Part shown: piece after piece, positions 1 through 7,664 of the stretch
Numbering within the stretch: position 1 is the stretch's first letter
How the letters are laid out: the number at the start of each line of letters is the position of its first letter
Assembly (NCBI GenBank): GCA_001556995.1
Contig: LSKF01000102.1
Location: 124,001 to 188,000, forward strand
Length of the DNA stretch: 64,000 nucleotides
Direction: 5' to 3'
Source of the DNA: Erythrobacteraceae bacterium CCH12-C2
Lineage (GTDB): Bacteria; Pseudomonadota; Alphaproteobacteria; Sphingomonadales; Sphingomonadaceae
The notes under the pieces: model-generated
The model's database searches: none
What the model saw: the letters and a program-made list of their open reading frames with translations, nothing else
Told to the model about the DNA's origin: nothing
Program-made: the position numbers and the translations under genes

Positions 1-1984
1 CAAATCGATGCGCTGGGGCGCCGCTTCGCTCAGCACCGGATCGTTGCGCTGGGTGCGTCCGCTTTCGGGCATCATCGCCTTGCTGGACGACGCGGTGGTT
101 CCTTGCGAGATTGACGGCATCGTCAGCGGGCGCGTGACGATGGGGCACCGCTTCCACCATTCCGGCCCGGTCGAGATCGCCAATGCCGGGGCCTATATCG
201 AAACCCTGCGCGCGGCGCATGTGGTCGTTCACTTCTCCGAGCGCTGCAAGCTTATCCGCGAAGGCGCCGCCAAGGCCGCAGCCGCAGCAGGCCTGACGCT
301 CGTCGAAGACGAAGGTCTGGTGATCGAGAACGCCGGGCTGACCGAGTGGCCGGTTCCGCTGCTCGGCCGCTTCGACGAGGCGTTCCTCGATGTCCCGCCC
401 GAGGTGATCCAGCTCACCGCGCGGGTGAACCAGAAGTATTTCGTCTGCCAGGACAGCGCGGGCAAGCTCGCCAACGCCTTTATCTGCACCGCCAATATCG
501 AGGCGATCGACCCGCCGGTGGTGATCGACGGCAACCGCAAGGTCCTCGCCGCGCGCCTTTCGGATGCGCGGTTCTTCTGGGAGCAGGACCAGAAGACCCC
601 GCTTGCCGTCCATGCCGAGAAGCTGTCGCGGATCACCTTCCACGAGAAGCTGGGCACGGTCGCCGACAAGGTCGAGCGTGTCGCCAAGCTGGCGCGGTGG
701 TTGGTGGAACAGGGCATCGTCACACCCACCTCCGTTCGCCCTGAGCCTGTCGAAGGGCCGTTCTTCTCTTCCGAAGCAAAGAACGGGGCTTCGATAAGCT
801 CAGCCCGAACGGTTGAGGAGTTGGCCGACCTCGCCGAGCAAGCCGCCCGCCTGTGCAAGGCCGATTTGGTCACCGAAATGGTCGGCGAATTCCCCGAATT
901 GCAGGGCCTGATGGGCGGATACTACGCCGCGAAGGAAGGCCTTCCGGTGGAGGTCGCCGAGGCAATCCGCGATCACTACAAGCCGGTCGGGCAGGGCGAT
1001 GACGTGCCGACCGCGCCGGTGACGGTGGCGGTGTCGCTAGCGGATAAGTTGGATACGTTGGTTGGGTTTTTCAACATTGAACAAAGGCCGACTGGCTCGA
1101 AAGATCCCTTTGCAATTCGTCGAGCGGCACTCGGCTTTTTATCTCTGATCTTAAAAAACAAGATACGGGTTCCGCTGGTACATCTTTTCCGGGTGGCCGT
1201 TACCAACCTAAGATACGATATCATCGGTTTTGAGGGAGGTGCTGTCGCGGCGGTATCCGACCTATTCAAACCGTATCCAGATTTTGGCGTTATAGATGAC
1301 GGCAAAACTATCGACAGCCCCTTCTACAATATAGATTTTACCATAAATCACACGTCAGGGTGGTTGCGGACAATTCGGCTTCGTGTGCCCAAGGAATTGA
1401 TAGAGTTCCTCGTTGACCGCCTCAAGGTTCAGCAACGCGAAGCGGGCGTCCGCCACGATCTGATCGATGCTGTGTTCGCGCTCGGCGGGGAGGATGATCT
1501 TGTCCGCCTGCTCGCGCGCGTTCACGCGTTGCAGGCCTTCGTCACCACCGAGGATGGCACCAACCTCCTTGCAGGCTACAAGCGCGCGGCGAATATCCTC
1601 AAAAAGGAAAACTACCTCGTCACCCCAGCGGAAGCTGGGGCCTCGGGCGGCAGTGCGCAAACGCCTGAGGTGCCAGCTTTCGCTGGCATGACGGATGAAG
1701 CGGGGGAGGTTCAAGCCCTTTCCTACACCCCCGATCCGGCCGAAAAGGCGCTGATCGACGCGCTTGCCGATGCCGCTCCCCGCGCTGCCGCGGCGGTGGA
1801 GGCCGAGCGGTTCGCCGATGCGATGGCTGCGCTTGCCACCTTGCGCGCGCCCATCGACCGGTTCTTTGAAGAGGTGACCGTCAACGACGCGGATGCGGAC
1901 AAGCGTTCCGCACGCCTTGCGCTGCTGGCGCGTTTCCGTGATGCGGTGCACCAGGTTGCCGATTTCAGCCGGATCGAGGGCTAG
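1..1984 (+). CDS. glyS: Glycyl-tRNA synthetase beta subunit, 5' end cut by the window edge
   Basis: Beta subunit of the bacterial alpha2beta2 glycyl-tRNA synthetase, which charges tRNA-Gly in the cytoplasm with GlyQ. The reading frame is open from the left edge; the first in-window ATG (position 8) falls inside the conserved LRWVRPLSG region, so the true start lies upstream. Family blocks visible are VNQKYFVC, ARFFWEQDQKTPL, DLVTEMVGEFPELQG, PTGSKDPFAIRRAALG and GVRHDLIDAVF. Three stretches are atypical: an in-frame palindromic repeat (732-812), an AT-richer patch of extra sequence (about 1036-1400) and a second repeat type (1618-1693). The frame is intact throughout, so the gene is probably functional with expanded linkers. 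glyQ would be expected upstream, outside the window. Confidence 0.95.
   Translation, partial: KSMRWGAASLSTGSLRWVRPLSGIIALLDDAVVPCEIDGIVSGRVTMGHRFHHSGPVEIANAGAYIETLRAAHVVVHFSERCKLIREGAAKAAAAAGLTLVEDEGLVIENAGLTEWPVPLLGRFDEAFLDVPPEVIQLTARVNQKYFVCQDSAGKLANAFICTANIEAIDPPVVIDGNRKVLAARLSDARFFWEQDQKTPLAVHAEKLSRITFHEKLGTVADKVERVAKLARWLVEQGIVTPTSVRPEPVEGPFFSSEAKNGASISSARTVEELADLAEQAARLCKADLVTEMVGEFPELQGLMGGYYAAKEGLPVEVAEAIRDHYKPVGQGDDVPTAPVTVAVSLADKLDTLVGFFNIEQRPTGSKDPFAIRRAALGFLSLILKNKIRVPLVHLFRVAVTNLRYDIIGFEGGAVAAVSDLFKPYPDFGVIDDGKTIDSPFYNIDFTINHTSGWLRTIRLRVPKELIEFLVDRLKVQQREAGVRHDLIDAVFALGGEDDLVRLLARVHALQAFVTTEDGTNLLAGYKRAANILKKENYLVTPAEAGASGGSAQTPEVPAFAGMTDEAGEVQALSYTPDPAEKALIDALADAAPRAAAAVEAERFADAMAALATLRAPIDRFFEEVTVNDADADKRSARLALLARFRDAVHQVADFSRIEG
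732..812. repeat. Dispersed palindromic repeat, copy 1, inside glyS
   Basis: Imperfect inverted repeat. The left arm (732-757) begins CCGTTCGCCCTGAGCC and the right arm (789-812) ends AGCTCAGCCCGAACGG. The same arms recur at 31747, 54652 and 59849. This copy is 81 bp, an exact multiple of three, and is translated within GlyS as a segment containing RPEPVEG. Similar elements are common in sphingomonad genomes (family knowledge). It has the same orientation as copies 2 and 3. Confidence 0.9.
1618..1693. repeat. Second palindromic repeat type, inside glyS
   Basis: The element is bounded by CGTCA (1618-1622) and TGACG (1689-1693) and contains two internal hairpins: CCCCAGC-ggaa-GCTGGGG on the left and TGCCAGC-tttc-GCTGGCA on the right. 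It is translated in GlyS as VTPAEAGAS followed later by VPAFAGMT, a peptide signature of a dispersed repeat seen in many proteobacterial genomes. It is different in sequence from the repeat at 732-812. This is the only copy I noticed in the window. Confidence 0.8.
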
Positions 1985-2072
1985 AAAAGACGAAAGCGCC
2001 ACAGTGTCAACTTCGCTTAACGGAAAAAACGCCCTGAAATAGATAGAGTTACTGCCCGAACCTACTTTTGCA

Positions 2073-2091
2073 AAGTTGACAGTGTCAACTT
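2073..2091. promoter_or_regulatory. Palindromic operator candidate upstream of ppdK
   Basis: Perfect odd-centred palindrome AAGTTGACA-G-TGTCAACTT, 23 bp before the ppdK start codon. Its right half with flanking bases (ACAGTGTCAACTTCGC) also occurs at 2001-2016, exactly 78 bp upstream. The symmetry is what a dimeric repressor such as a TetR-type protein would bind; the regulator is not identified. TTGACA resembles a -35 box, but no -10 box follows at the right distance. Confidence 0.6.
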
Positions 2092-2114
2092 CGCCGCAGC
2101 ATTTGAGGACTGCT

Positions 2115-4787
2115 ATGACGTTGAAGACGGTCTATGTATTCGGAGGCAAGGCCGCTCACTCCGATCCGCGTCAGAAGGACAAGACCGTAGCGGGGGGCAA
2201 GGGCGCGAACCTCGCGGAGATGGCCAGCATCGGCCTGCCGGTTCCCCCGGGCTTCACCATCACCACCGAAGAATGCGTGGCTTATCTGCGCGATGGCGCC
2301 GATTTCTCCGATGGGTTGCGAAGTGATGTGGCTGAGGCCTTGGCCCATGTCGAGGCGACTGTGGGCAAGCGCTTCGGCGATGCGGCGGACCCGCTGCTGG
2401 TATCCGTGCGCTCCGGTGCGCGGGTGTCGATGCCGGGGATGATGGACACGGTACTCAACCTCGGGCTTAATGATGCGACCGTGCAGGGCCTCGCAGCATC
2501 CTCCGGCGATGCACGTTTTGCGTGGGATTCGTACCGCCGCTTCATCCAGATGTATTCCGACGTGGTGCTTGGCCTCGATCACGGCCTGTTTGAAGAAGCG
2601 CTGGAGATCGCCAAGGAAGACAAGGGCTTCTACAGCGATACCGAGATGGAGTCTGAGGACTGGCAGGCGCTCGTCGGCGAGTTCAAGCAGATTGTTGCGG
2701 ATGAGCTCGGCTGGGACTTCCCGCAGGATGTCCACGAACAGCTGTGGGGCGCGATCCGGGCTGTGTTCGACAGCTGGGACAGCGACCGCGCCAAAGTCTA
2801 TCGCCGGTTGAACGACATTCCGGGTGACTGGGGCACCGCGGTCAACGTGCAGGCGATGGTGTTCGGCAACATGGGCGAAACCAGCGCCACCGGGGTCGCC
2901 TTCACCCGCGATCCGGCGACGGGGACGCGGGCCTACTACGGCGAATACCTGATCAACGCCCAAGGCGAGGACGTGGTCGCGGGGATCCGCACGCCGCAAT
3001 ACCTCACGAAGGCGGCGCGCGAGGCGGCGGGGGCCAAGCCGCTGTCGATGGAAGAGGCTTTGCCCGAGGCTTACGCGGAACTCGCCCGCGTGTTCGACCT
3101 GCTGGAACTTCACTACAAGGACATGCAGGATATTGAATTCACGGTGGAACGCGGTACGCTGTGGATGCTCCAAACCCGCTCGGGCAAACGCACCGCCAAG
3201 GCCGCGCTCAAGATGGCGGTCGATATGGTCGCCGAGGGCCTGATCGACGAACGCGAGGCCGTGCGCAGGGTCGATCCGATGGCTTTGGACCAGCTGCTCC
3301 ACCCAACGCTCGATCCCAAGGCCGAGCGCCATGTGCTGACCTCGGGCCTGCCTGCCTCACCGGGCGCTGCAGCGGGCCGGATCGTGCTCGACGCCGACAC
3401 GGCCGAGCGATGGGCAGGGCGCGGCGAGAAGGTCATTCTGGTGCGGGTCGAAACCTCGCCAGAGGACATTCACGGCATGCATGCGGCCCAAGGCATTCTG
3501 ACCGCGCGCGGCGGGATGACCAGCCACGCCGCGGTGGTGGCGCGCGGGATGGGGCGGCCTTGCGTGTCGGGCGCGGGCGCTGTGTCGATTGATCGCACCT
3601 CGCGCACGCTGCGGATCGGTTCGACCGAGCTTAAGGAAGGCGATGCGATCACGCTCGACGGCGCGACGGGGCAAGTCATGCTCGGCATCGTGCCAACGGT
3701 CGAGCCGGAGCTTGCGGGCGATTTTGGTGTGCTGATGGTGTGGGCCGACAAGCTGCGCCGGATGAAGGTGCGCACCAATGCTGAGACGCCCGAGGATTGC
3801 CGCATGGCGCGGCAATTCGGCGCGGAAGGCATCGGGCTGTGCCGTACCGAACACATGTTCTTCGAAGCCTCGCGCATCTCGCTGGTGCGCCAGATGATTT
3901 TGGCGGATGACGAAGCGGGCCGCCGCCGGGCACTCGAAAAGCTGCTGCCCGAACAGCGCGCCGATTTCACTGCGATCTTCGAGGTAATGGCGGGCCTACC
4001 CTGCACGATCCGCCTGCTCGATCCGCCGCTGCACGAATTCCTGCCCCACGCCGACGAGGAATTCGCCGAACTCGCTGATGCAACCGGACTGGGCGTGGAT
4101 CACCTGAAGCGGCGAGCAGGGGAGCTCCACGAATTCAACCCGATGCTCGGCCACCGCGGGTGCCGTTTGGGGATCACCTATCCCGAAATCTACGAAATGC
4201 AGGCCCGCGCGATCTTTGAGGCCGTGTGCGCGGTAAAGGCATCGTCGGGCGAGGCACCGCTGCCCGAAATCATGATCCCGCTGGTCGCTACCAAGCGCGA
4301 GCTGGCGATCCTTCGCGCGCTCGTCGACCGGGTGGCTGAAGCGGTGTTCGCCGAACAGGGCACGCGGGTCGATTATCTGGTTGGCACCATGATCGAACTG
4401 CCGCGTGCAGCGCTTATGGCAGGGGAGATCGCCGAAGAGGGTGAATTCTTCAGCTTCGGCACCAATGACCTGACGCAGACGACGCTGGGCGTGTCACGCG
4501 ACGATGCGGCGCGGTTCCTGTCGGTCTATGTCGACAAGGGCATTTTTCCGCGCGATCCCTTTGTGAGCCTCGACATCGAGGGCGTCGGGCAGCTGGTCGA
4601 ACTGGCGGCGGAGCGGGGAAGGGCGACCCGGCCTGCGATCAAGCTCGGCATCTGCGGCGAGCATGGCGGTGATCCGGCGAGCATCGCCTTTTGCGAAAGC
4701 GTGGGCCTCGATTACGTCAGCGCCTCGCCCTACCGGGTGCCGATTGCGCGGCTTGCAGCAGCGCAAGCGGCGCTCAAGCAGGCTTAG
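2115..4787 (+). CDS. ppdK: Pyruvate, phosphate dikinase
   Basis: Interconverts pyruvate, ATP and phosphate with phosphoenolpyruvate, AMP and pyrophosphate; in heterotrophic alphaproteobacteria it links pyruvate to gluconeogenesis. The 890-residue length is normal. The order is an N-terminal ATP-grasp-like region (GGKGANLAEMASIGLPVPPG), the swivelling phosphohistidine domain with GGMTSHAAVVARGMGRPC (His471), and the C-terminal TIM-barrel PEP site ending in GICGEHGGDP (Cys847). The ATG at 2115 is chosen because GAGGA lies just upstream; an in-frame TTG at 2076 would put coding sequence through the operator palindrome. Its stop overlaps the stop of the convergent methyltransferase gene. Confidence 0.96.
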   Translation: MTLKTVYVFGGKAAHSDPRQKDKTVAGGKGANLAEMASIGLPVPPGFTITTEECVAYLRDGADFSDGLRSDVAEALAHVEATVGKRFGDAADPLLVSVRSGARVSMPGMMDTVLNLGLNDATVQGLAASSGDARFAWDSYRRFIQMYSDVVLGLDHGLFEEALEIAKEDKGFYSDTEMESEDWQALVGEFKQIVADELGWDFPQDVHEQLWGAIRAVFDSWDSDRAKVYRRLNDIPGDWGTAVNVQAMVFGNMGETSATGVAFTRDPATGTRAYYGEYLINAQGEDVVAGIRTPQYLTKAAREAAGAKPLSMEEALPEAYAELARVFDLLELHYKDMQDIEFTVERGTLWMLQTRSGKRTAKAALKMAVDMVAEGLIDEREAVRRVDPMALDQLLHPTLDPKAERHVLTSGLPASPGAAAGRIVLDADTAERWAGRGEKVILVRVETSPEDIHGMHAAQGILTARGGMTSHAAVVARGMGRPCVSGAGAVSIDRTSRTLRIGSTELKEGDAITLDGATGQVMLGIVPTVEPELAGDFGVLMVWADKLRRMKVRTNAETPEDCRMARQFGAEGIGLCRTEHMFFEASRISLVRQMILADDEAGRRRALEKLLPEQRADFTAIFEVMAGLPCTIRLLDPPLHEFLPHADEEFAELADATGLGVDHLKRRAGELHEFNPMLGHRGCRLGITYPEIYEMQARAIFEAVCAVKASSGEAPLPEIMIPLVATKRELAILRALVDRVAEAVFAEQGTRVDYLVGTMIELPRAALMAGEIAEEGEFFSFGTNDLTQTTLGVSRDDAARFLSVYVDKGIFPRDPFVSLDIEGVGQLVELAAERGRATRPAIKLGICGEHGGDPASIAFCESVGLDYVSASPYRVPIARLAAAQAALKQA

Positions 4788-5551
4788 GTTCCAGCGAGGG
4801 ATCGCCGCCCGGTTAGGGTGACGATTTCGAAGGTCTCAGGCGTCTTTCCATCGGCATCGGCGCGGGCGGCAAAGGCGTTGCGGGAGCGGGCGACGGCAGC
4901 CTTGCCCAGCGGCGCAGCTGGTCGTGCCAGCGCATTGGTGAGACCCTGATCGCGCAGGTCCGCCACCAAGCGGTCAAAGTTGTCATAGCGCGCTGTCAAA
5001 ACATGGCTGTCCACGACGGGGTCTTTCCATCCGGCGCGCTGGAGCAGTTGCGGCGCGGCGCGCGGATCGACCAATGGGTGAAGGCGGGCGGCGGGCCGTT
5101 CGGGTTCAGCAGCCATCATCGCGGCGCGCAGCGCGGACAAGCTTTGCCCGCCGATGAAGCTGGCAATCGTTAGTCCACCTGGCACCAGCGCGCCGCGCAG
5201 GTGTATCAGCGCCCCGGGCAGATCATTGACGGCGTCAAGTTGGCCCACCACGCCGATGAAATCGTAGGGCCCGCCGGGGAGGGGAAGTGAAGGATCGGCG
5301 GCCTCAGCCAGTGTCAAAATTGCCGTGCCTTGACCAAGATAGTCCGCCAATCGAGCAGGGCACGGGCCGATAACCAATGAATGGGTGGGTTCGAGACGGA
5401 CGAAGCTCAGCCGCTCGATCATGTCCTCGGCAATTTCGTCGAGCAGAAAGGTTGCCGCATCAGCGCGATTTTGTTGCCGCGCCGCCGCACGGGCGAGGCG
5501 GGCAAGGCGGCGGTGCTCGGCAAAGATCTTCGGCACGGGCGTTGGTGTCAT
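4784..5551 (-). CDS. Class I SAM-dependent methyltransferase-like protein, NDUFAF5/BioC type
   Basis: 255 residues. The N-terminus (KIFAEHRRLARLARAA) and the domain arrangement resemble the alphaproteobacterial group related to mitochondrial NDUFAF5 (complex I arginine hydroxylase) and to BioC. The expected SAM-binding glycine loop is weak: only LVIGPCPARLADYLG is seen, so catalysis as a methyltransferase is uncertain. The post-Rossmann motif YDFIGVVGQLDAVNDLPGAL is recognisable. The ATG at 5551 is preferred over an upstream in-frame ATG at 5599 because homologues begin near the KIF motif. The gene is divergent from comF with about 56 bp between starts and convergent with ppdK. Confidence 0.75.
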   Translation of the reverse strand: MTPTPVPKIFAEHRRLARLARAAARQQNRADAATFLLDEIAEDMIERLSFVRLEPTHSLVIGPCPARLADYLGQGTAILTLAEAADPSLPLPGGPYDFIGVVGQLDAVNDLPGALIHLRGALVPGGLTIASFIGGQSLSALRAAMMAAEPERPAARLHPLVDPRAAPQLLQRAGWKDPVVDSHVLTARYDNFDRLVADLRDQGLTNALARPAAPLGKAAVARSRNAFAARADADGKTPETFEIVTLTGRRSLAGT

Positions 5552-5607
5552 GGAAGGCGCCCTGCCGTGCTTGCCAGCTGAGTGCAAGCCGTGCGACACC
5601 AGACGCT

Positions 5608-6315
5608 ATGGCTGTGGTCGCCCATCTCGCCAGCGCTGTCGCTCCCGTGGTGGATATGATCTATCCGCCGCGTTGTCCCGCCTGCGGCGCGGGGATTGCG
5701 AGCCAGGATGGGCTGTGCGCGGCATGTTGGGCTTCGCTCGACGTTCCGTCATCCACTTTCGCTGACAGCGCTGGGGTGCCGGTTTTTGCTGCGACGTATT
5801 ACAATGAAACCTCGCGCAAGCTGGTGCTGGCTTACAAGCACGGCGGGCGGATCGCGCTTGCGCGGTTGCTGGCGCAACTGATCGCGGCACGGTTGCCGGA
5901 GCGGTCCCCTAGCCAAGCGCCGCCGCTGCTCGTGCCGGTGCCGCTGCATCGCTGGCGCATCTGGCAGCGTGGGTTCAACCAGGCGGCGTTGCTGGCGCGC
6001 GAGTTGGCTCGGCTTGGCAAGGGCGAGGTGCTGGTTGACGGACTGTGGCGGCCCAAGCGCACCCCCAACCTCGGCGGATTGGGGCGCGAGGCGCGCGAGG
6101 CGGCGCTGTCCGGAGCCATTGGCCTACGGCCCGGGCGAGCGGCGCGAATCGCCGGACGCGATGTCATTTTGATCGACGATGTGTTCACCAGCGGCGCAAC
6201 AAGTCGGGCCTGTATGGCTGCGCTGGAAGCAGCGCATCCAGCCAGCATCGCGATCGCCTGTTTTGCCAGGGTAGAAGAGGGCCATACGCAGTCTATGCTC
6301 GGCTACAAAACATAA
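5608..6315 (+). CDS. comF: ComF family phosphoribosyltransferase-like protein
   Basis: 235 residues. An N-terminal four-cysteine zinc knuckle (CPACG then CAACW) is followed by a type I phosphoribosyltransferase fold with the PRPP-binding signature VILIDDVFTSGAT near the C-terminus. The PVPLHRWRIWQRGFNQA motif is typical of ComF. In naturally competent bacteria ComF is needed for handling incoming single-stranded DNA; in other bacteria its substrate is unknown. The ATG at 5608 is chosen because the CPAC motif then lies about 20 residues in, as in homologues. The gene is followed immediately by a GC-rich hairpin. Confidence 0.9.
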   Translation: MAVVAHLASAVAPVVDMIYPPRCPACGAGIASQDGLCAACWASLDVPSSTFADSAGVPVFAATYYNETSRKLVLAYKHGGRIALARLLAQLIAARLPERSPSQAPPLLVPVPLHRWRIWQRGFNQAALLARELARLGKGEVLVDGLWRPKRTPNLGGLGREAREAALSGAIGLRPGRAARIAGRDVILIDDVFTSGATSRACMAALEAAHPASIAIACFARVEEGHTQSMLGYKT

Positions 6316-6342
6316 CGCCCGAGGCCTTGCGAGCCTCGGGCG
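6316..6342 (-). terminator. GC-rich hairpin, better terminator on the minus strand
   Basis: Perfect 10 bp stem CGCCCGAGGC / GCCTCGGGCG with a 7 nt loop, starting directly after the comF stop. On the minus strand the stem is followed by TTATGTTTTG, a weak U-rich tail; on the plus strand no T-run follows. It could therefore end a leftward transcript from the 6340-6560 region as well as acting as a boundary for comF mRNA. Confidence 0.5.
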
Positions 6343-6560
6343 CCACGTGACGAAACGGTGAGGATCCGCTCGAGCGAGCCAGGATGGCCACCCCCTAACT
6401 TGGCCATCGGGATCCTGTCCCCTATCGTTCAACCGGCCGCGCTGGCACCCCGTTGCCAGTCTGCGGTCCGATCACCCCCTGAACGTGACGCCGGGCGGCG
6501 CTGCTGTTCAGTGAAGAACCCCTTGCAGAAGTTCTGACCTTCTTGTTCCACTGCGCGCTT
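6343..6560. ncRNA. Possible structured RNA in the comF-hisI gap (strand unresolved)
   Basis: The 395 bp gap 6316-6710 has no convincing protein gene. It holds clustered perfect stem-loops: GATGGCCA/TGGCCATC (loop ccccctaact), CTGGCA/TGCCAG (loop ccccgt) and CTGAAC/GTTCAG around a GACGCC/GGCGCT core. On the plus strand the loops are C-rich, a feature of some alphaproteobacterial regulatory RNAs; on the minus strand the series ends in the U-tailed hairpin at 6316-6342. I found no match to the signature sequences of 6S, SRP, tmRNA or RNase P RNA. It may also be a structured hisI leader. Confidence 0.35.
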
Positions 6561-6710
6561 AAAGGCGGAAGACGGTTACTTCAATTGAGCCATTTTTTTC
6601 CGCGTCCTGTTGTGAACTTGCAACAATCATCGCATGAGCGGCGCGGCGGTGGCACGATCGGCAAACCTTGGCGGGTCGCGGGGAACAGATTTTTCAAAGG
6701 AGTTTGCGCA

Positions 6711-7106
6711 GTGACCGACAGAGCCTTGACCACGGCGGAACGCGAATGCGGTGCCGTGTTCGCGCCAAAGTTCGATGCCAACGGATTGCTGACGGCGGTG
6801 GTAACAGATGCATCCTCGGGCAGGGTTCTGGTCGTGGCACATATGAACGCCGAGGCACTCGAAGCGACTCTGGGTAGCGGGCGGGTGCATTTCTGGTCGC
6901 GGTCTCGCCAGTCGCTGTGGATGAAGGGTGAGACGTCAGGCCATGTGCTCGAGGTCGCAGCCATCATGGTTGATTGCGATCAGGATGCACTCGTGATCGA
7001 GGCGAGTCCCGCTGGTCCGACCTGCCACACGGGCGCGAATTCCTGCTTTTACCGTCGGCTTGACCTGCGCGATGGGGAGCCTGTTCTCGTAAAGGTCAAC
7101 ACTTGA
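6711..7106 (+). CDS. hisI: Phosphoribosyl-AMP cyclohydrolase
   Basis: Third step of histidine biosynthesis: opens the adenine ring of phosphoribosyl-AMP to give ProFAR. At 131 residues it is a stand-alone HisI without the HisE domain. The metal-binding and active-site blocks are clear: VVAHMNAEAL, FWSRSRQSLWMKGETSGH, DCDQDALV and GPTCHTGANSCF. The GTG at 6711 is chosen because AAAGGAG lies 8 bp upstream. The other his genes are not here, so this is an isolated his locus. It is followed closely by the MerR-type regulator gene. Confidence 0.95.
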   Translation: MTDRALTTAERECGAVFAPKFDANGLLTAVVTDASSGRVLVVAHMNAEALEATLGSGRVHFWSRSRQSLWMKGETSGHVLEVAAIMVDCDQDALVIEASPAGPTCHTGANSCFYRRLDLRDGEPVLVKVNT

Positions 7107-7118
7107 CGCTCACGTAAA
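7103..7118. promoter_or_regulatory. LiuR-like operator in front of the MerR gene
   Basis: TTGACGCTCACGTAAA is a near-palindrome of the form TTTACGTnnACGTAAA, which is the published style of site for LiuR, the MerR-family regulator of branched-chain amino acid and fatty acid degradation in proteobacteria. It overlaps the hisI stop codon and lies 20 bp before the regulator ATG, consistent with autoregulation of the regulator-dehydrogenase pair. Confidence 0.55.
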
Positions 7119-7137
7119 GGGAAGGTATGCGCTGGCC

Positions 7138-7608
7138 ATGGCTACAGCACCCGCCCCAGACGAAAAGCCCGATCCGGTCGCCTTGGACGCTGAACCGCGC
7201 CGCAATGGCGCCCACCTTGATCGTCCAGACAAACATGCGCGCGAGCAGTTCACGATTTCCGATTTGACCTCGGAATTCGGCTGCACCGCCCGCGCATTGC
7301 GTTTTTACGAGGACGAAGGCCTGATCAATCCGGCCCGCGTCGGCCTCACCCGGGTCTATTCCAAACGCGACCGCGCGCGACTTGCGTGGATCATGCGCGC
7401 CAAGAATGTCGGCTTTTCGCTGACGGAAATCCGCGAGATGATCGATCTTTACGATCTCGATGATGGCCGGGTCGAACAGCGCCGCGTCACCATTGCGAAA
7501 TGCCGTGCGCATATCGCCAAACTGCAGGATCAGCGCGCTGACATCGATTCCTCCATCAAGGAATTGACCGAGTTTGTGGCGGAAATCGAGAAGCTTGATC
7601 TGGGCTGA
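7138..7608 (+). CDS. MerR family transcriptional regulator, LiuR-like
   Basis: 156 residues. A poorly conserved 36-residue N-terminal extension precedes the MerR winged helix (FTISDLTSEFGCTARALRFYEDEGL), a second helix block (VYSKRDRARLAWIMRAKNVGFSLTEI) and a C-terminal coiled-coil dimerisation helix. No metal-binding cysteine pair is present, so metal sensing is unlikely. Its place 56 bp before an acyl-CoA dehydrogenase gene and the operator-like site at 7103-7118 suggest control of acyl-CoA or branched-chain amino acid catabolism (inference). The SD-like AAGGGAAGG lies about 12 bp before the ATG. Confidence 0.9.
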   Translation: MATAPAPDEKPDPVALDAEPRRNGAHLDRPDKHAREQFTISDLTSEFGCTARALRFYEDEGLINPARVGLTRVYSKRDRARLAWIMRAKNVGFSLTEIREMIDLYDLDDGRVEQRRVTIAKCRAHIAKLQDQRADIDSSIKELTEFVAEIEKLDLG

Positions 7609-7664
7609 TCGACTACCGCCTACCAACGTTCCGCAGAAAACACGCTCACCAAAGGGATTTCGTG

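Noticed and set aside
2076..2104. TTGACA as the -35 box of a ppdK promoter
   Set aside because: No -10-like hexamer occurs at 16-18 bp; the bases belong to a perfect palindrome, so an operator reading is better.
6343..6560. 6S, SRP, tmRNA or RNase P RNA in the comF-hisI gap
   Set aside because: None of the signature sequences of these RNAs (for example GGAAGGAAGCA for SRP) was found on either strand.
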